A stretch of 64,000 nt of DNA, taken from assembly GCA_963931925.1 (NCBI GenBank), contig OZ007569.1, forward strand, positions 46,057,021 through 46,121,020. Direction: 5' to 3'. The translations under genes and the position numbers were made by a program. Source of the DNA: Onchidella celtica (Eukaryota > Mollusca > Gastropoda > Systellommatophora > Onchidiidae). The notes under the pieces were generated by a model. That model was not told the DNA's origin. It did not search any database and saw only the letters and a program-made list of their open reading frames with translations. This document shows positions 1 through 12,378 of the stretch, one piece after another. The stretch's first letter is position 1, and each line of letters begins with the position of its first letter.

Positions 1-1076
1 CAGAAAGGCCCCTTAATTACCAAATTTTGTGACAAAGGTCATCATTAAGAATGATCATATGGTGCCACCCATGTGTTAAATTTCCTTTGATCCATACATA
101 TACATGTACACAGTAGTTAGAAACAACATTTAGTGGATATTTCAATAAATCTTTAATTTCTCATACATGTATTTAACTCTAGGTACATACTCTGCTACCA
201 TGCCATTTAATACTTTCTAAATACACAAGTATTTCATTGTTGCCTGATTTTCAAGGCACAAGGCCTTATGCATGATCACAATTACAGTCACTGCTGTCTG
301 AATTGGTCATTGTCATGAAATGTTTCATTCATAGGCAAATTTTAAATGTGCTTAATATGCGTGTCTAGACAATTTCAACACGTATGAAAGAAAGCTGGAA
401 TAACTCATAGCACAGTCCAGCTTATCCCAGAAAATGGTGAAGGGACAATGTCTAGAAAATTTTACCTAACCTTTTTCTTTCCCTTTCATCTTGATATAAA
501 TTAGGAGCAAACAAAACTGCCTGGCAGCCTACACAAATGATTAGAAATGTGTGTTATGGCCATGGGATATGGAGCTCGTTTTTGATAATACCAATGTTTA
601 AACCCAAATGCAGCATACGAAATATGGCATTTCTTGACATTTTTGGACTATGAAAATAAATTTAGAAATTCTGAAGCACAAATTTTGTAATTTTATACAT
701 AAACTAACCTTATGCAGATTATTTATGTTGGTATAAACAGAAACTGAGTATTATTTAGTTCCATCAATACAAATATGAAAATTGTATTCTGAAATTGAAA
801 CGTTGCCCAACAGGCAAGATATAACATTTCCAGAAACAAATGATTATGTATACTAAAAATGCACCGTCTGGTAATTCTCAGATCCCCCAGGAAATGAAAG
901 TGAAAATCATAAGAATCAAAATACAGGCAGGCACATAAATAACTCTTTATTCAGATGGCTTACAGCATGGTATGTTTCAATTTTGTCTGCAGTGTTATGT
1001 CATGACAGTGAACAAGTCCAACCTGGCACGATAAATTGAAAATACACTAGTAATTAGGTTTTGTCCAGTTATACAT
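1..1076. other. No gene recognised
   Basis: AT-rich sequence with stops in all frames and no recognisable domain. A reverse-strand AATAAA near 940 could be a polyadenylation signal, but no gene can be tied to it. Confidence 0.5.
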
Positions 1077-1513
1077 TTATATAGGCCCATTGCGAATGAT
1101 GTCACAGAGTGTTTTTGTTTTGGACTTCCGACACCTAAAATGGCGGGTGGATCAGCTGACGAGTGTAACTTCGAGATATGTCTAAGTGGTTAAAATGCCT
1201 GCTGTTTGCATTGCAGTTGACTGTTATGTCAGGGGTGGAAATGATGGATCCAAGCTGGTCAGATTCCCTACCATCCATGTAAACAAAGGCAAGGAAGTGA
1301 AAGAATTGGCCAAACATCTCCCATGTGCGTGAACGCACATGTCATTGTTTACTGTAGTGAACTTTTTTTTAGCTCGCCGCCGATTGGTTCGCGACGCCTG
1401 AAGTGCCCACAGTGCAAATCAACTAACGAATCAAAATCAATGCTACCATCACCATGGTTAAGCGTCGGTCCTGACAACTAAAGTGGCCGATATCCGCCAT
1501 GGGCCTATATAGA
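1077..1513 (+). mobile_element. Short inverted-repeat element carrying a THAP exon fragment
   Basis: The ends are inverted copies: TATATAGGCCCAT at the left is matched by ATGGGCCTATATA at the right, with partial pairing further in. The roughly 430-bp interior holds a 45-codon THAP-like reading frame. THAP domains are the DNA-binding part of P-element-type transposases and of host proteins derived from them, so this looks like a non-autonomous relic of a P-like DNA transposon. No clean target duplication was found at the ends, so the exact limits are approximate. Confidence 0.5.
1195..1332 (+). pseudogene. Truncated THAP zinc-finger N-terminus
   Basis: An ATG opens a 45-residue frame starting MPAVCIAVDC. 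It has a CX4C pair at residues 5 and 10, an RFP tripeptide about 15 residues later, and a further Cys at residue 44 just before the TGA. This matches the start of a THAP domain (C2CH DNA-binding module beginning at the initiator Met), but the final Cys-x2-His and the AVPTIF box are missing. It could be a first coding exon whose partner is lost. It lies inside the inverted-repeat element, so a transposase remnant is more likely than a host gene. Confidence 0.45.
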
Positions 1514-4184
1514 CTACTTCCACCAATTCTTGGTGAACTTAAATCAATTTGGGATTTAAATTTAAAGTAAGAAAATACTATGCGCAATGAATGTATGACA
1601 TGAACTTGAATGCAGTGTACAAGTATTTTGTTCATTATGCAGATTTAGTTTGACATCAAATGTGGTTGTGGTGACAGATCATATGGACAGTATTTACTAA
1701 CAATGTGTGTAATCATCCAGTCACTCAGATTTATCACTATTTTCATCACACAATCAGTTATCCCATAAAGGGCTCTGTAATGCATATCACAAAAATGCAT
1801 GCTGTGTCTAAAGCACTTGAGGCCAATGGTGAAAACAGCAATATCACACAGCTCTTGATTCTGCTGTCATTGAGATGAAAGCCCTGCATGTTGGTGAGGT
1901 CAAGTTTGCACAGGTTTAATTCATAATCATCAAGCACAAAATAAATTGGAGGGTACAAATATTATGCTTTTTCAAGGCCAGGTTCACCCTCTACACAGCC
2001 ATTTAATACAATCAATTTAAAATTTGGTTTACCCTCCTTGAAATTCTTAATCACTGATAAGATTATAAGACTAAGACATGTGTTATGATGAGCTGTTACA
2101 ATACTCAAGTGTTCATCCTGTTACTGCCTCTGATTTTAATCAGTTTTACTCAACTCTCTATTGTTAGAGCTGATGAAATTGGCTTTCCAGAAATGTATCA
2201 TTTCTTTAAATTCCAAGACACTGCCAGCTCCAAATACCAAATTCACAAAATGATTTTTTATACACTATGGCTCAAAAATTCTGGGTGGGGCACAGTAACT
2301 TCTCACTGTTAGCAAAAGAGTTAATAGATTTTACTTATTTCTTTTTTCATCCTTGACCATCACAACTTCATGGACTCATGACATGCTATAAAGTGTAATA
2401 CAACTCCGAACATGGACCTGAACTAATGTCTTGTTATACTTGTCTTTAAACATGATTACACATGGGCTTATTGTCCTCGGGTTGGTGATACAAAAACAAC
2501 TATCCGCACATTGCCAAAACCTTAATAACTTACTGATTTCCTTGACACTAGGCAGCATCCCGAGTTCTAACCTGAGTCATTGGAATATCTGAAGATGAAC
2601 CTGAGAATGCCCCTGGCAAAAAGCGTGAAATGACATACTTCATCTCTTCAAAGTATGTCAAGACATTTATGCTGTTTCACAACTGTAGATTTCCACATAC
2701 ACACACACAACAGGTTGCCTTGCTCATATTATATTTATTAATATTGCACATTCCAATCAAATAATACAGTGTCATACTAAAGGGCACATCAAAGCTGATG
2801 ATCTATTCCATAATGATAATATCTCTACAATCTAGGGACTACATACAACCAAAGTATTTCTTCCTATTCAAAACATTCACAATAAAAACATCTTAAAATT
2901 TGAAAAAATAAAACTATAAGTAATCCACATAATTGGAAATTTGGAAGAGATTAAAGACAAAAGAAAAAAAAATTCATATTCAGTTCTCTGTTTAAGTGCC
3001 CCAAACTTCAGTTTTGATCTTATTTTAACTGCAAATTAATTTTCAACCCCAGAAGTTGAAAAAAAAAAAACCCAAAAAACACCAAAAAACATTTTGTCCC
3101 AATAATTACAATAAAATAATGCAGCCCAAGCCAATTACTACAGAAACTCAAGGCAGCTGGCATGTGTATAGCAAAACTAAAAATAATGGAAATTGAAGGT
3201 AAGCAGTCCCATAAGATCCCAAAATTAAAAAAAAAAAATTATCCATCTTAATTACAGATTTATGTTTCAGGTCAGAAATACACGTGTAATATGATGACTT
3301 GGTTGGCCTGAAAACTTATGGAAGAATACTTCAAAAGCTGGAGAGATGGATGATAAAGGAGCAAATCAGACTTAATAAAATAAAAATCGGAAGATTTCAT
3401 TTGGAGTGAGAGGATATATAATGCCATTCTCAATTACGTTAACAGCGAGTGTGACTGTAAGATCTGTCTAGCAAAGAAAACTATGATATGGTATGTATCA
3501 AAATACTTGCACGGAACTATTTAAACCATAATTCCAGTTTCTTTATTGCTAGAGTTAAAAACACTCTCATTTTGTTCTGACTGTTACACAAATGCTAAAA
3601 TTTTTTGCCAAGGTTAGATATGTATTAACTGTTACACATGTAATAAACCTTTGACATTTTCTGCCAGTACTTACGATACAATTATACTTGCAGCTCTTGT
3701 GTGCAGTTTCTAACTTGTAAAGAGCAGTAGCTAACAATATCTTATATCTGGCCAAAGAGACTTTCACTATTCCTCAGAAAGTTGGTTTTTGCCATTTTCT
3801 TACATGACACAAAAACCTTCTGCCGCAAAAATCACACATGTAATAATATAATATAAATCAAATTGACGTGATTGATAATCAAGTTGATAATCAACACTTG
3901 ATCAAAAGAAGACTTAGATTTAACAAAAAAGACATCAAAATTTCAAAAATTATTATATACAAGATAATGCACGGTGACACAACATCACATTTAAACAAGG
4001 GTAAGTTTGGCCATGGGTTTGTATTTTAACTAATACATCTCTAAGTATAAGATATGGACAGTGCTCGGACAAAAGAAACACTGATTACATAGCAATGTAT
4101 TTAAAATGAACACAGAAAAATTAAGGTGCATAGAGCAAACCATAGCTGTGCAATAATCTAAGTGTGCACTGTTTTCTGTACTGA
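1514..4184. other. Non-coding stretch
   Basis: AT-rich DNA with poly-A runs. The small open frames near 2085-2312 and 3567-3767 have no recognisable domain and no splice or codon support. Nothing else is seen. Confidence 0.5.
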
Positions 4185-4899
4185 TTAAGGGCATGTGCGG
4201 CCAAATAAACCAGTTTCACTATTTCTTCATATACATGTATTATATAATTTACTTCATAGATCTGTCCATTGGGTTGCTAGGACATGATAAATGGAAAGAG
4301 TTGTTTTTTTATTCATTAAGTAACAACAGTGGCAGCCATCTTGGATTTTTAGCATACGTTTCTATTTTCCCTATAACTTCTCTATGTTTTTATCAATTGC
4401 TCTAAAACATGACCTGTGGTAACTTAGGACATACATAAATCTTTGTATAGAAGGGTTTTAAAATCCATTCATTCTGTCTCTCTTAATTCACTTCTGATCC
4501 TTCATGGTTCATTTTTTATCAATTTTCCTTCATTCAAATAATAATAAAACAATTATGAATACAGATGTTGCAATTCTGCTCTATACAAATGTTTGTTTAT
4601 ATACTGACAAAACAGTTGTGCAAATTTCAGCTTATTTGGACAAAAGCTAAATAAGTTATATGAATTTTTCTGCTGAAAATATCGATTTTGACAAAATCGC
4701 TGGAGAGTTCACGAAATTCCTATTACAACAGTACAAAAAATGATATATCAATACCAATTTGAACTCTAAAAGCACAAAGTTCATGACTTTTGCACATTGT
4801 GCCAGATACAAATATGGATTAGGAGGCCAAAATCAGCGTTTTTCAAATTTTACAAAAAAATTAAGAATTTGGATATTATTTGGCCGCACATATTCTTAA
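4185..4899. mobile_element. TTAA-flanked inverted-repeat MITE, piggyBac-like
   Basis: TTAA at 4185-4188 and at 4896-4899 flank a 707-bp insert. Its ends are inverted repeats: ATGTGCGGCCAAATAA at the left, and the reverse complement of the same 16-mer at the right, with the next few bases also largely paired. TTAA target duplications are characteristic of piggyBac-type transposition. There is no transposase frame, so the element is non-autonomous. The class rests on the TTAA alone. Confidence 0.65.
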
Positions 4900-7800
4900 A
4901 GAAACAACATTGCATGTTATCAAGGTGACATAACCTACATCTCATATCTCAAGTCTTGGTAACTATTACTGAATTTCTAAGTAGCCCTAATCCTATGTTA
5001 TGAGTACTTTCTCAGTAGATGACAATAATAATAAAACTGCATTAATGTCAAGTCTTACATATCCTGGAGTAAAATGTTAACAATAAAGAAAGAATAGTTG
5101 TTGTTTGATACTTGTATTTTCATATCATATAGGTGATTTATGTTTGATGCAAAGACAGTTTAACACTCCAGAGAAACAGTAAAACAATAATGTGGCACAA
5201 GTGCATCCGAGAAATTTACAACCTCCTTAGAACTTTTATGAATCTCACAGCTGAGAAAGACTACAGTGGTTTCAATTTAACATAGAAAGAAGACAGCTGC
5301 ATATACTAACAAAAGTAGTTATGTACAGATTTTATGAGCAAACAATAACGGTAACCCGTTACTTCAAATGTTAAAACAATTGACACCTAACAGAAGCCAT
5401 ACCTGAATCATACGACACAAGAAATGTGGAAAGAAAACAATTTGGCAATTGGCTGCAAATGATAAATTATCAGCATCATTGATGATTAAAAAACTAGTAA
5501 AAACAAAGACAGCAAATCTGATGCCAAATCAACAGTATCAGAGAGAAAACTATTGGCACCTAAACGCATAACATCACTCCTGCGTTCAAACTCAAACACA
5601 AATTTACTGCTAGAATTTCAAAGGACTGTCATTCACATTCAAATGTGTATGAGTAATTAAAAATTTACATTCAATCAGTTCTTGCCACAAGCAGAACCTA
5701 ATCAGCTTTTAGACTTTTAGGCCCTTGCTAAGCTAATAATAGGCCCAGGCCAGATGGGAAATGTAGATCCTATTTCAAATAGCTCATTAAGTATTTTTGT
5801 TTTCATATTGGAAACATAACTTAGCTTCAGTTGCCGTAGCTGAATTTCTCTATCTAAATTGTATCTGCATTAATCTTATATGACCCTTCTATAAGACTTA
5901 CAACCCCCTAAATATGGCTCAGTAACTGTTACAACAATATTTTATGGTAAAGTGGGTTCCCCTTGTCTCTCTTTACAACATTAATAATCACTGCCAAAGC
6001 TAATCTCCCTCTCCCAATGGGAGTAGCAGGCACCCCTCAAAACTGCAGGCCCATCTAGTTCCCCCCCCCCCCACTCCCCAGACTGGCCTGTCTGCTTCCT
6101 ATATAATCTACAGCAGTAAAAATATAAAAAGTCAATACACTACAGCCACTTGTGTGTTAAACACAATTCCTGGCTGGTAATTTCCAGTGCAACAGCTTGC
6201 AGACTGGATGATTCATCAGTCATCAGCTACAAATTGTACATAACTTTTCAAGTGGTGCTGTATGAGCATTGGGAAAACAGTTTCTGACTTTAGTAAAATG
6301 ATGTAATGTTAGCGTCAGATAAGGTAACTGATCTTGACAACAACAAAAATGATTAACTGCACTGACATGGTCTAAAGCAGATTGTGTGTGTGAAATATAA
6401 TTACCTTAACATTCACATTACTGTTTTTCTTTAACTGCTCTAGATGTCAACCTAAGCAGTGAAAATCTCATGAGTTCATATTCTGAAGGACCGCTAGTAA
6501 GGTTTCTTATGAGATTCCATGTATAAACATCATTTGGGGCCACTCGATCTGGGCACCTGTCCACATGATTTTCACAAACTATAGGAAATGGCACTGTGAA
6601 AGACAATAAAATTTACATTACACATGAACTATACTCTCTAGCTGTGAAAGCAAAAAATCTCTATCTGTGTCTACAAAAGAAAACAGAGAACTTAGGATTA
6701 AAATACCTAAAGCTCAAATTCAATACAAAGTAACATTATTCTGCTAAAAATAATTTGCATTTTTCAGCATCACATGTTAGGATTTGAATGAAGAAAACAT
6801 GCAGAACAAAAGCTTACTTTTCAGAACTTCAGATGTCAGAAATGTCTCCAGCAGGTGAGGAATAAACAAAGGAACTTCACTTCAAGGAAATGTGCTCTCA
6901 ATAAGCAGTTGATTTCAACAGATATATTTTCTCTGGCCCACTCCTTTGTTGGGATTTGGATACACCTTTGTTGGGATTTGGATACATTTTAATGTGCATC
7001 ACCTTGGCAACAAATTCCTCACTGCTTCTTGAAGAGTGACCTTCAAAACTTCAGATTCTTAATAAGAATAAATGTTCATGACACATACATGTATAATGGA
7101 AAAATTAAAACAGACCAAAAAAAAAAATGGTTTATGGAAATGAACATTAATAAAATTAAACTGGGCATATAGGCAGATATGACAAGCATTGATTCATAGC
7201 AATATTCAGCCACCCATGTAGCATACCTTACATTACAGGAGTTTAAAGGACAGAAAAAAAAAAGAAAATGAATGGATTAAAAGGCGCTGAACCTCAACAA
7301 GAACTTAAAAACAAATTCTGTTTAATAAATTGATTATTCAAAATAATTTCCTCAGTTCTAGAGAACATTATAATGAGATGTATCTCTGTAGTTCCTGATG
7401 CTAGTAGTTAATCTGACATATCTCCAAAACAGATATGAAAATTTTGAGCAATTACAGAAACAGTAATCGATCACTAACTGCAAACAAATGTTAAAGAAAC
7501 AAATACATGTAATAATAAACAACCGATGACTGATTGTTCATTATGTTAAATGTTAAAGTATGAGTGAAACATGATACAGTCCACACAAGTTGTGAAACTA
7601 GTAATAATACCATATATTAAATGTCAAACTGAAGAAATGATTAATACTCAACCTTTCACAAAGGGCAAGAAATTACTAATATGTAATACCAAAAATTTTC
7701 ACAAAGCGATGTTTGCTACATAAATTCACATAATGAACAAAATCACAAAGTCTTTTTTCTATGCTTTTTTGATTAATCACAGTGTGAACTTATTTGCATG

Positions 7801-9800
7801 TAACAATATATTATGGTCTCAAAATTGTGATACACCCTCCTACTCTCTCCAAAAACCTGTGTGGAGAATAGCAATTCTCATAACACAACAGCTCTGAATG
7901 GAATTGACATAAGGCATTCATTTCCTGACAATATAAGGAAAACACAGAGTAAATCTTGCTCTTCAGAAATACAATAGCCTGAACTGGACTGTAAACAGAT
8001 AACCTTGAAGAGGATCTGTTCACTGTCACAGTGACCGGTGTCTGTAACCTGAAAGCAGGTCATAACAACATATGCTCTGTCCATGTCCACTCCATAAAAC
8101 ATATGCAATGTGGTATAGTTCTGTCTCATAGAGTGTGGTCATAGGAAGATAAGAATATCATAAACATTAATGAAAAGAGTGATTCTCTATTCAGGCAAGA
8201 CACATACCACTGCTATTACAATAAACAGTTTGGTAGAGCTCAAATTTAGATCTTTCCTAGTGTCCAAAAGTCATCTTTTACAACAATTAATTTATATATG
8301 GGATTCAAAAATCTTTTTAAAACTGAAGTTAAATCTTTTTACCCATACACAGATTGTTCCACATGTTTTAAAACTAATCCAGAAGTAGTCTCCATGCTGT
8401 CTGAAGCAACTTTTGCCCAATACCTAATGAGGCCATCTCATCAACTTCTGATACTTATAATATGATATGATATTTATACTTGAAGACTATCAGTATCAAC
8501 AGACAATCAACAGACTTAATTCATTGAAAAACGTTCATCTTTCTTTATTTCCTGTCCTTTCAAGGCTATACTGAATGAATGCAAAAAGTATGTAATTACA
8601 AACAAAAAATTAAAAATGCATTTTTAGATACTGTACTCATAACACTAACAAATTTAACTGGATATTATTTCATATGTTAAACACCGATGCATAGCAAAGA
8701 AAACATCCACATTGATTTCAAAGAAAAACACACTGCATACATCAAACCCAAGCCATGTTAACATTTGTGGAAGTTGCTGTACAAAATTGCCTGATTGCCC
8801 GAAAACTAAAAAGTTATTACTGAGATAAGTTCTTGGCTTTTCCCTCACTTTCAATGCACAAATAATCTAAGCAAACACGTATTTACACCAGTACATATAA
8901 TTTTCATATGTCGTGTATCAAATGCAATGACCCAAATGGCTCTCAATGTAGGCTATAACATTAGAATCGAATCGCTGCTGCAGAAATAAAGTACATGTTA
9001 CATGTCACTGTGTCTGAATATCAGATACTGACATTAGATGGTAATTCAAAAGCCGAGGAACATTTACCGTCAAAAATAAATTAAGGAGATCCCCTTATTA
9101 AAATTTCAAAACTTATGTCTTAAGAGTCTATCATCTCACAGATGTTCTCTTCTCAGAATTGTGAATTTTCCTTAAGATTTTACACACTTCAATAAAAAAT
9201 AAGCTGACATACATAATATTTCAATGTTACAAGTCCATCGGAAGCTATAACAATGGAAGATCAAGTTAATATTTCAAAATGCTCCTTTTTTCATTATTCA
9301 TGCAATATGTAGGTATGTGTAGAAAGACCTATGATCTGTCTGATTTATGAGAAAACAGAGCACATAAAACCTTGCAGCAGTCACCAGATGTTCAATTATT
9401 TCAACAGTCTTGCAAGAAGCACAACTGCTGTCTCTCATTCACATCTATTCTTAATGGCATGCAACTGGATTTGATCAGTTTGGTAAATTAAAGGAAAAAC
9501 AAACATTTCATACATTAAGCAGTTCAAGCTGTTTGTTCGTAATTTCAGACAAATAAAGTTTCCAATGGAATGAGGTGGCAGTAAGTGTCAAAAGACTTCA
9601 ATGTATTGACAGTTGTTACTCACACATACAGGAATCTAGGAAATTTAACCTGATGCATGCAATATAATCGCTCAGTCATTAACACTCTTGTCTAAGGTAA
9701 TGAAACTATTACAATGAGTTCATGCATCATGATAAGTTAACAACAAGACACTCCTGACAATGTTAAAGCCATAATGTGAGTACAGGCGTAATGATTAACA
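4900..9800. other. Non-coding stretch, probably partly 3' UTR of the PH-domain gene
   Basis: No coding region is supported. The part nearest 9800 lies downstream of the minus-strand PH-domain gene and may include its 3' UTR. A C-run sits at about 6061-6072. A short direct duplication around TTTGTTGGGATTTGGATACA lies near 6950-6985. Confidence 0.45.
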
Positions 9801-10547
9801 TCAGGAGTTTTCACTGCTTTCATCTGAGCCACTTTTTGCTTCTTCAATTTGTTGGCGAACAAATTCATGCATCTCCCCAAAAGAATGCACACCTAACAGA
9901 GACCATGTCACAATTTCAACAGTTGGAACTTTTGACATAGACCGGAATGCATCACCTGGATCATGCTCTCCACTAAGATCTAAATTATTAAATGGATTGA
10001 CACGTTGCTTGTTGGCTGAAGGCAATGTTGATGCTTTCCCAGATTTTCTTACATTTCCATCCACTGAAGAAGATCCATCATCCTTGTATAAACGACCTAA
10101 AATCTGACTGTCTCTGTCCGCAGATTGGACCACACTGGAATCTGCACCTTCTGACACTTCTTCCAGTTTACTTTGTAATTCAGAAACCATAAGTCGCATG
10201 TATTCATAGCCTGCACAAGACAAAGCCTTCATCCATGCTTCCATAGTTTGTTGTGAATGTGCACTTAGGCAGTAAGTTCTTGAGCCTGAAGCAGCAAAGT
10301 TAATCATAAACATATAGTTATCTGCATCTTCTGCTAGCTCAATTGTGCAGCCTTCTAATATTACCACTCCTAATGGTTCTTTATCTCCTTTCTTTTCGTA
10401 ATAAAATAATAAATTTCCTTTCAAAACAAACCATCTTTTCTGGAAGCTTTTGTTGACTTCACCTTTCTTATACAAATATCCTTCCTTGTCAGCAGGTGCC
10501 CCTGATGTGGCAAAGTGCATCAAGCCTTTCTCATTTAGGATTTTCAT
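9801..10547 (-). CDS. PHETA1: Sesquipedalian (PHETA/FAM109-like) PH-domain adaptor
   Basis: A 248-residue protein in one uninterrupted exon. Residues about 18-115 form a pleckstrin-homology domain: GYLYKKG opens it, the core RWFVLKGNLLFYY follows, then EPLGVVILEGC, and the C-terminal helix has the usual Trp in MEAWMKAL. The start KILNEKGLMHFATSGAPAD matches the family N-terminus, which fixes the ATG at 10547. After a low-complexity linker, residues 223-235 read FGEMHEFVRQQIE, an F&H motif (Phe, then His four residues on). In sesquipedalians this motif binds the ASH-RhoGAP region of OCRL and INPP5B. Family members act on endosomes in receptor recycling and traffic to the trans-Golgi. Human paralogues are near the same length. 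Any 5' UTR exon was not located. Orthology to one particular vertebrate paralogue is not claimed. Confidence 0.93.
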   Translation of the reverse strand: MKILNEKGLMHFATSGAPADKEGYLYKKGEVNKSFQKRWFVLKGNLLFYYEKKGDKEPLGVVILEGCTIELAEDADNYMFMINFAASGSRTYCLSAHSQQTMEAWMKALSCAGYEYMRLMVSELQSKLEEVSEGADSSVVQSADRDSQILGRLYKDDGSSSVDGNVRKSGKASTLPSANKQRVNPFNNLDLSGEHDPGDAFRSMSKVPTVEIVTWSLLGVHSFGEMHEFVRQQIEEAKSGSDESSENS

Positions 10548-10576
10548 CCTGGCTGAGCTTCACAGTCTGGTTGAGG

Positions 10577-11110
10577 CAAGAACTCCTGTGAACTGATGAA
10601 GATATAAACAGGAAATACATTTCCAACTGCAATCTTGGGAGTCGGATCATTTGTCAACAAGTTTATAATGATGCACATTGTCAACAAAGTATACTGAGTC
10701 TTTAACTGACACACCTCACATTAAAATTATATCATACTTCAACAATCTGTGGGCTTTCTCGTGGTTATTTTCCTCTCTGTGCTTATGGATCAACATACAG
10801 TGATTAATGATTAAGTTCTCCTGGTGCACTTTATAGGGAAATAGATCTAGACCTAGATAGATATATTATGTCTCTGTCTAGTCTTATCTATGCAGAACTG
10901 CACCTTGGTGTGCTGCCTGCAAGAACCTGATGCTTTCTTGTGAACTGATGAAGATATCTGTAGGCTAAACAGGAAATATGTTTCCAACTGCAGTCTGAGA
11001 AGTCAGATCATTTGTTGATAACTTTTAAATGATGTGCACTGCATTATAATTTATATATACAATTGAATCTTGAACTGACGCCTCACGATAAAAAATCATA
11101 CTTGATACCA
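10577..11110. repeat. Two diverged direct copies of a dispersed repeat
   Basis: About 160-200 bp beginning near 10577 recurs near 10918. Both copies share GTGAACTGATGAAGATAT, AAACAGGAAATA and TTTCCAACTGCA in the same order, and both end in a TGAACTGAC/CACCTCAC-type stretch. A further fragment (CTGCAAGAACCCGATGCTTT) lies near 15668, so the family is dispersed. Class unknown. Confidence 0.65.
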
Positions 11111-11147
11111 CCCATCTGTGACTTTTGTTGCTGTTGTTTTGGAATGA

Positions 11148-11360
11148 GTACCATATGAGTTACATAACTTTGGTCTGGCATCTATTTCATGTTGAACGTG
11201 TTATTACTGTTAGAGTGTTATTTGTCGAGCTGTGCATTTACTATAAAAGCATCTGGGAGGAGTATATCATTTACACAAGTTACACAACTTTAGTCTTGTA
11301 CCTATTTCATGTTCTTTCTGTATGTTGTTCGCCGAGCCCTACATTTACTATAAAAACAAC
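11148..11360. repeat. Diverged tandem duplication, about 125-bp unit
   Basis: AGTTACATAACTTTGGTCT...CTATTTCATGTT...GAGC..TGCATTTACTATAAAAGCA is followed by a second copy with the same landmarks (AGTTACACAACTTTAGTCT, CTATTTCATGTT, ATTTACTATAAAAACA). No coding potential is seen. Confidence 0.6.
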
Positions 11361-11382
11361 CGCCTAGAGGACTAACTTGCCA

Positions 11383-11417
11383 GGGGGGGCAACCCCCCCC
11401 CCCACACACACACACAG
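11383..11417. repeat. Poly-C and CA microsatellite
   Basis: A G-run, then a C-run of about a dozen bases, then (CA)n. Simple sequence. Confidence 0.85.
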
Positions 11418-11639
11418 ACACTCCTAAATTCACATCCTTGTAATATTTCTCTTGTTAATAAATGGAACACCTCCCCTCCCCCCCTTCCACACGGATGCTC
11501 CTAAAGTCATGTCCTTGCGACATCCCAACTTTGTGATCCAAATCAAACTCCTCCCCTAGATAAAAAAGCACCAGGCAGGAGAACGTTTATTTTATCACTG
11601 TATCATGTATGTTGATCCGTAAGCATAGAGAGGAACGGC

Positions 11640-11760
11640 AAAAGAAATAAATCTAGATTTAGCCCTAGATAGATCTGTATCATCTCTAGACCTAGACTCG
11701 ATTATCCAGATCTAGATCTAGAGTCTAGAACTAGACTCTAGATCTATAGACAATGCACTA
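11640..11760. repeat. AGATCT/TCTAGA-rich palindromic simple repeat
   Basis: Densely packed, overlapping TCTAGA and AGATCT hexamers with intervening CTAGAC/CTAGAT. Because the units are self-complementary, the tract can pair with itself. Similar clusters lie near 12326-12345, 15415-15440, 15593-15640 and 16418-16745. Confidence 0.8.
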
Positions 11761-12378
11761 AGTGCGGTCAGCATGTTGGTGCGGTCAATATTTGTTTTTC
11801 CATACAGTTTCATTTACCAGTGTTTTTGTGACTTATCCAGGTTTTGAGACATTCTTATCAATACATCACATAGAATATGACTGCTGTCTGAGCTTGTATT
11901 TTGTCTTGGATAACTTTCCCAAATTTTGTGTCCCCACAACTTCCATCTTGAGTTCAAAGGTAAATATGTGACCCTACAGTTTTCTCCATTCAGTGGTCTG
12001 GTGTAAGCTCATAGAAGTGCTCTGGGCACTGTACTTTGGGTGGATTTTCATTAAAAATATGTTTTCTGGGTATTATGAGCGTGATTATGCACATATGGCG
12101 CTGACTGCACTGACATGCATTCATCTGACACCCTGCATGAGGTGCAGCCACTGGTAATTGCAGTGTGACATCAGTGTTGTGTTTGCATCAACTGGGATGA
12201 CTCACCATTATTACTTATTATTAATATGATTACATTATAAAAAAGAGTTTAAAAAAAGAGCCACGGCACACCAGCTAATAGTAAAATAATAATATTAATT
12301 ATTATGGTAAAATCTAAATACATAGGCTAGATCTAGATCTATATTTCAAGGCATTTTGCAACTTGATAAAAGAATAAG

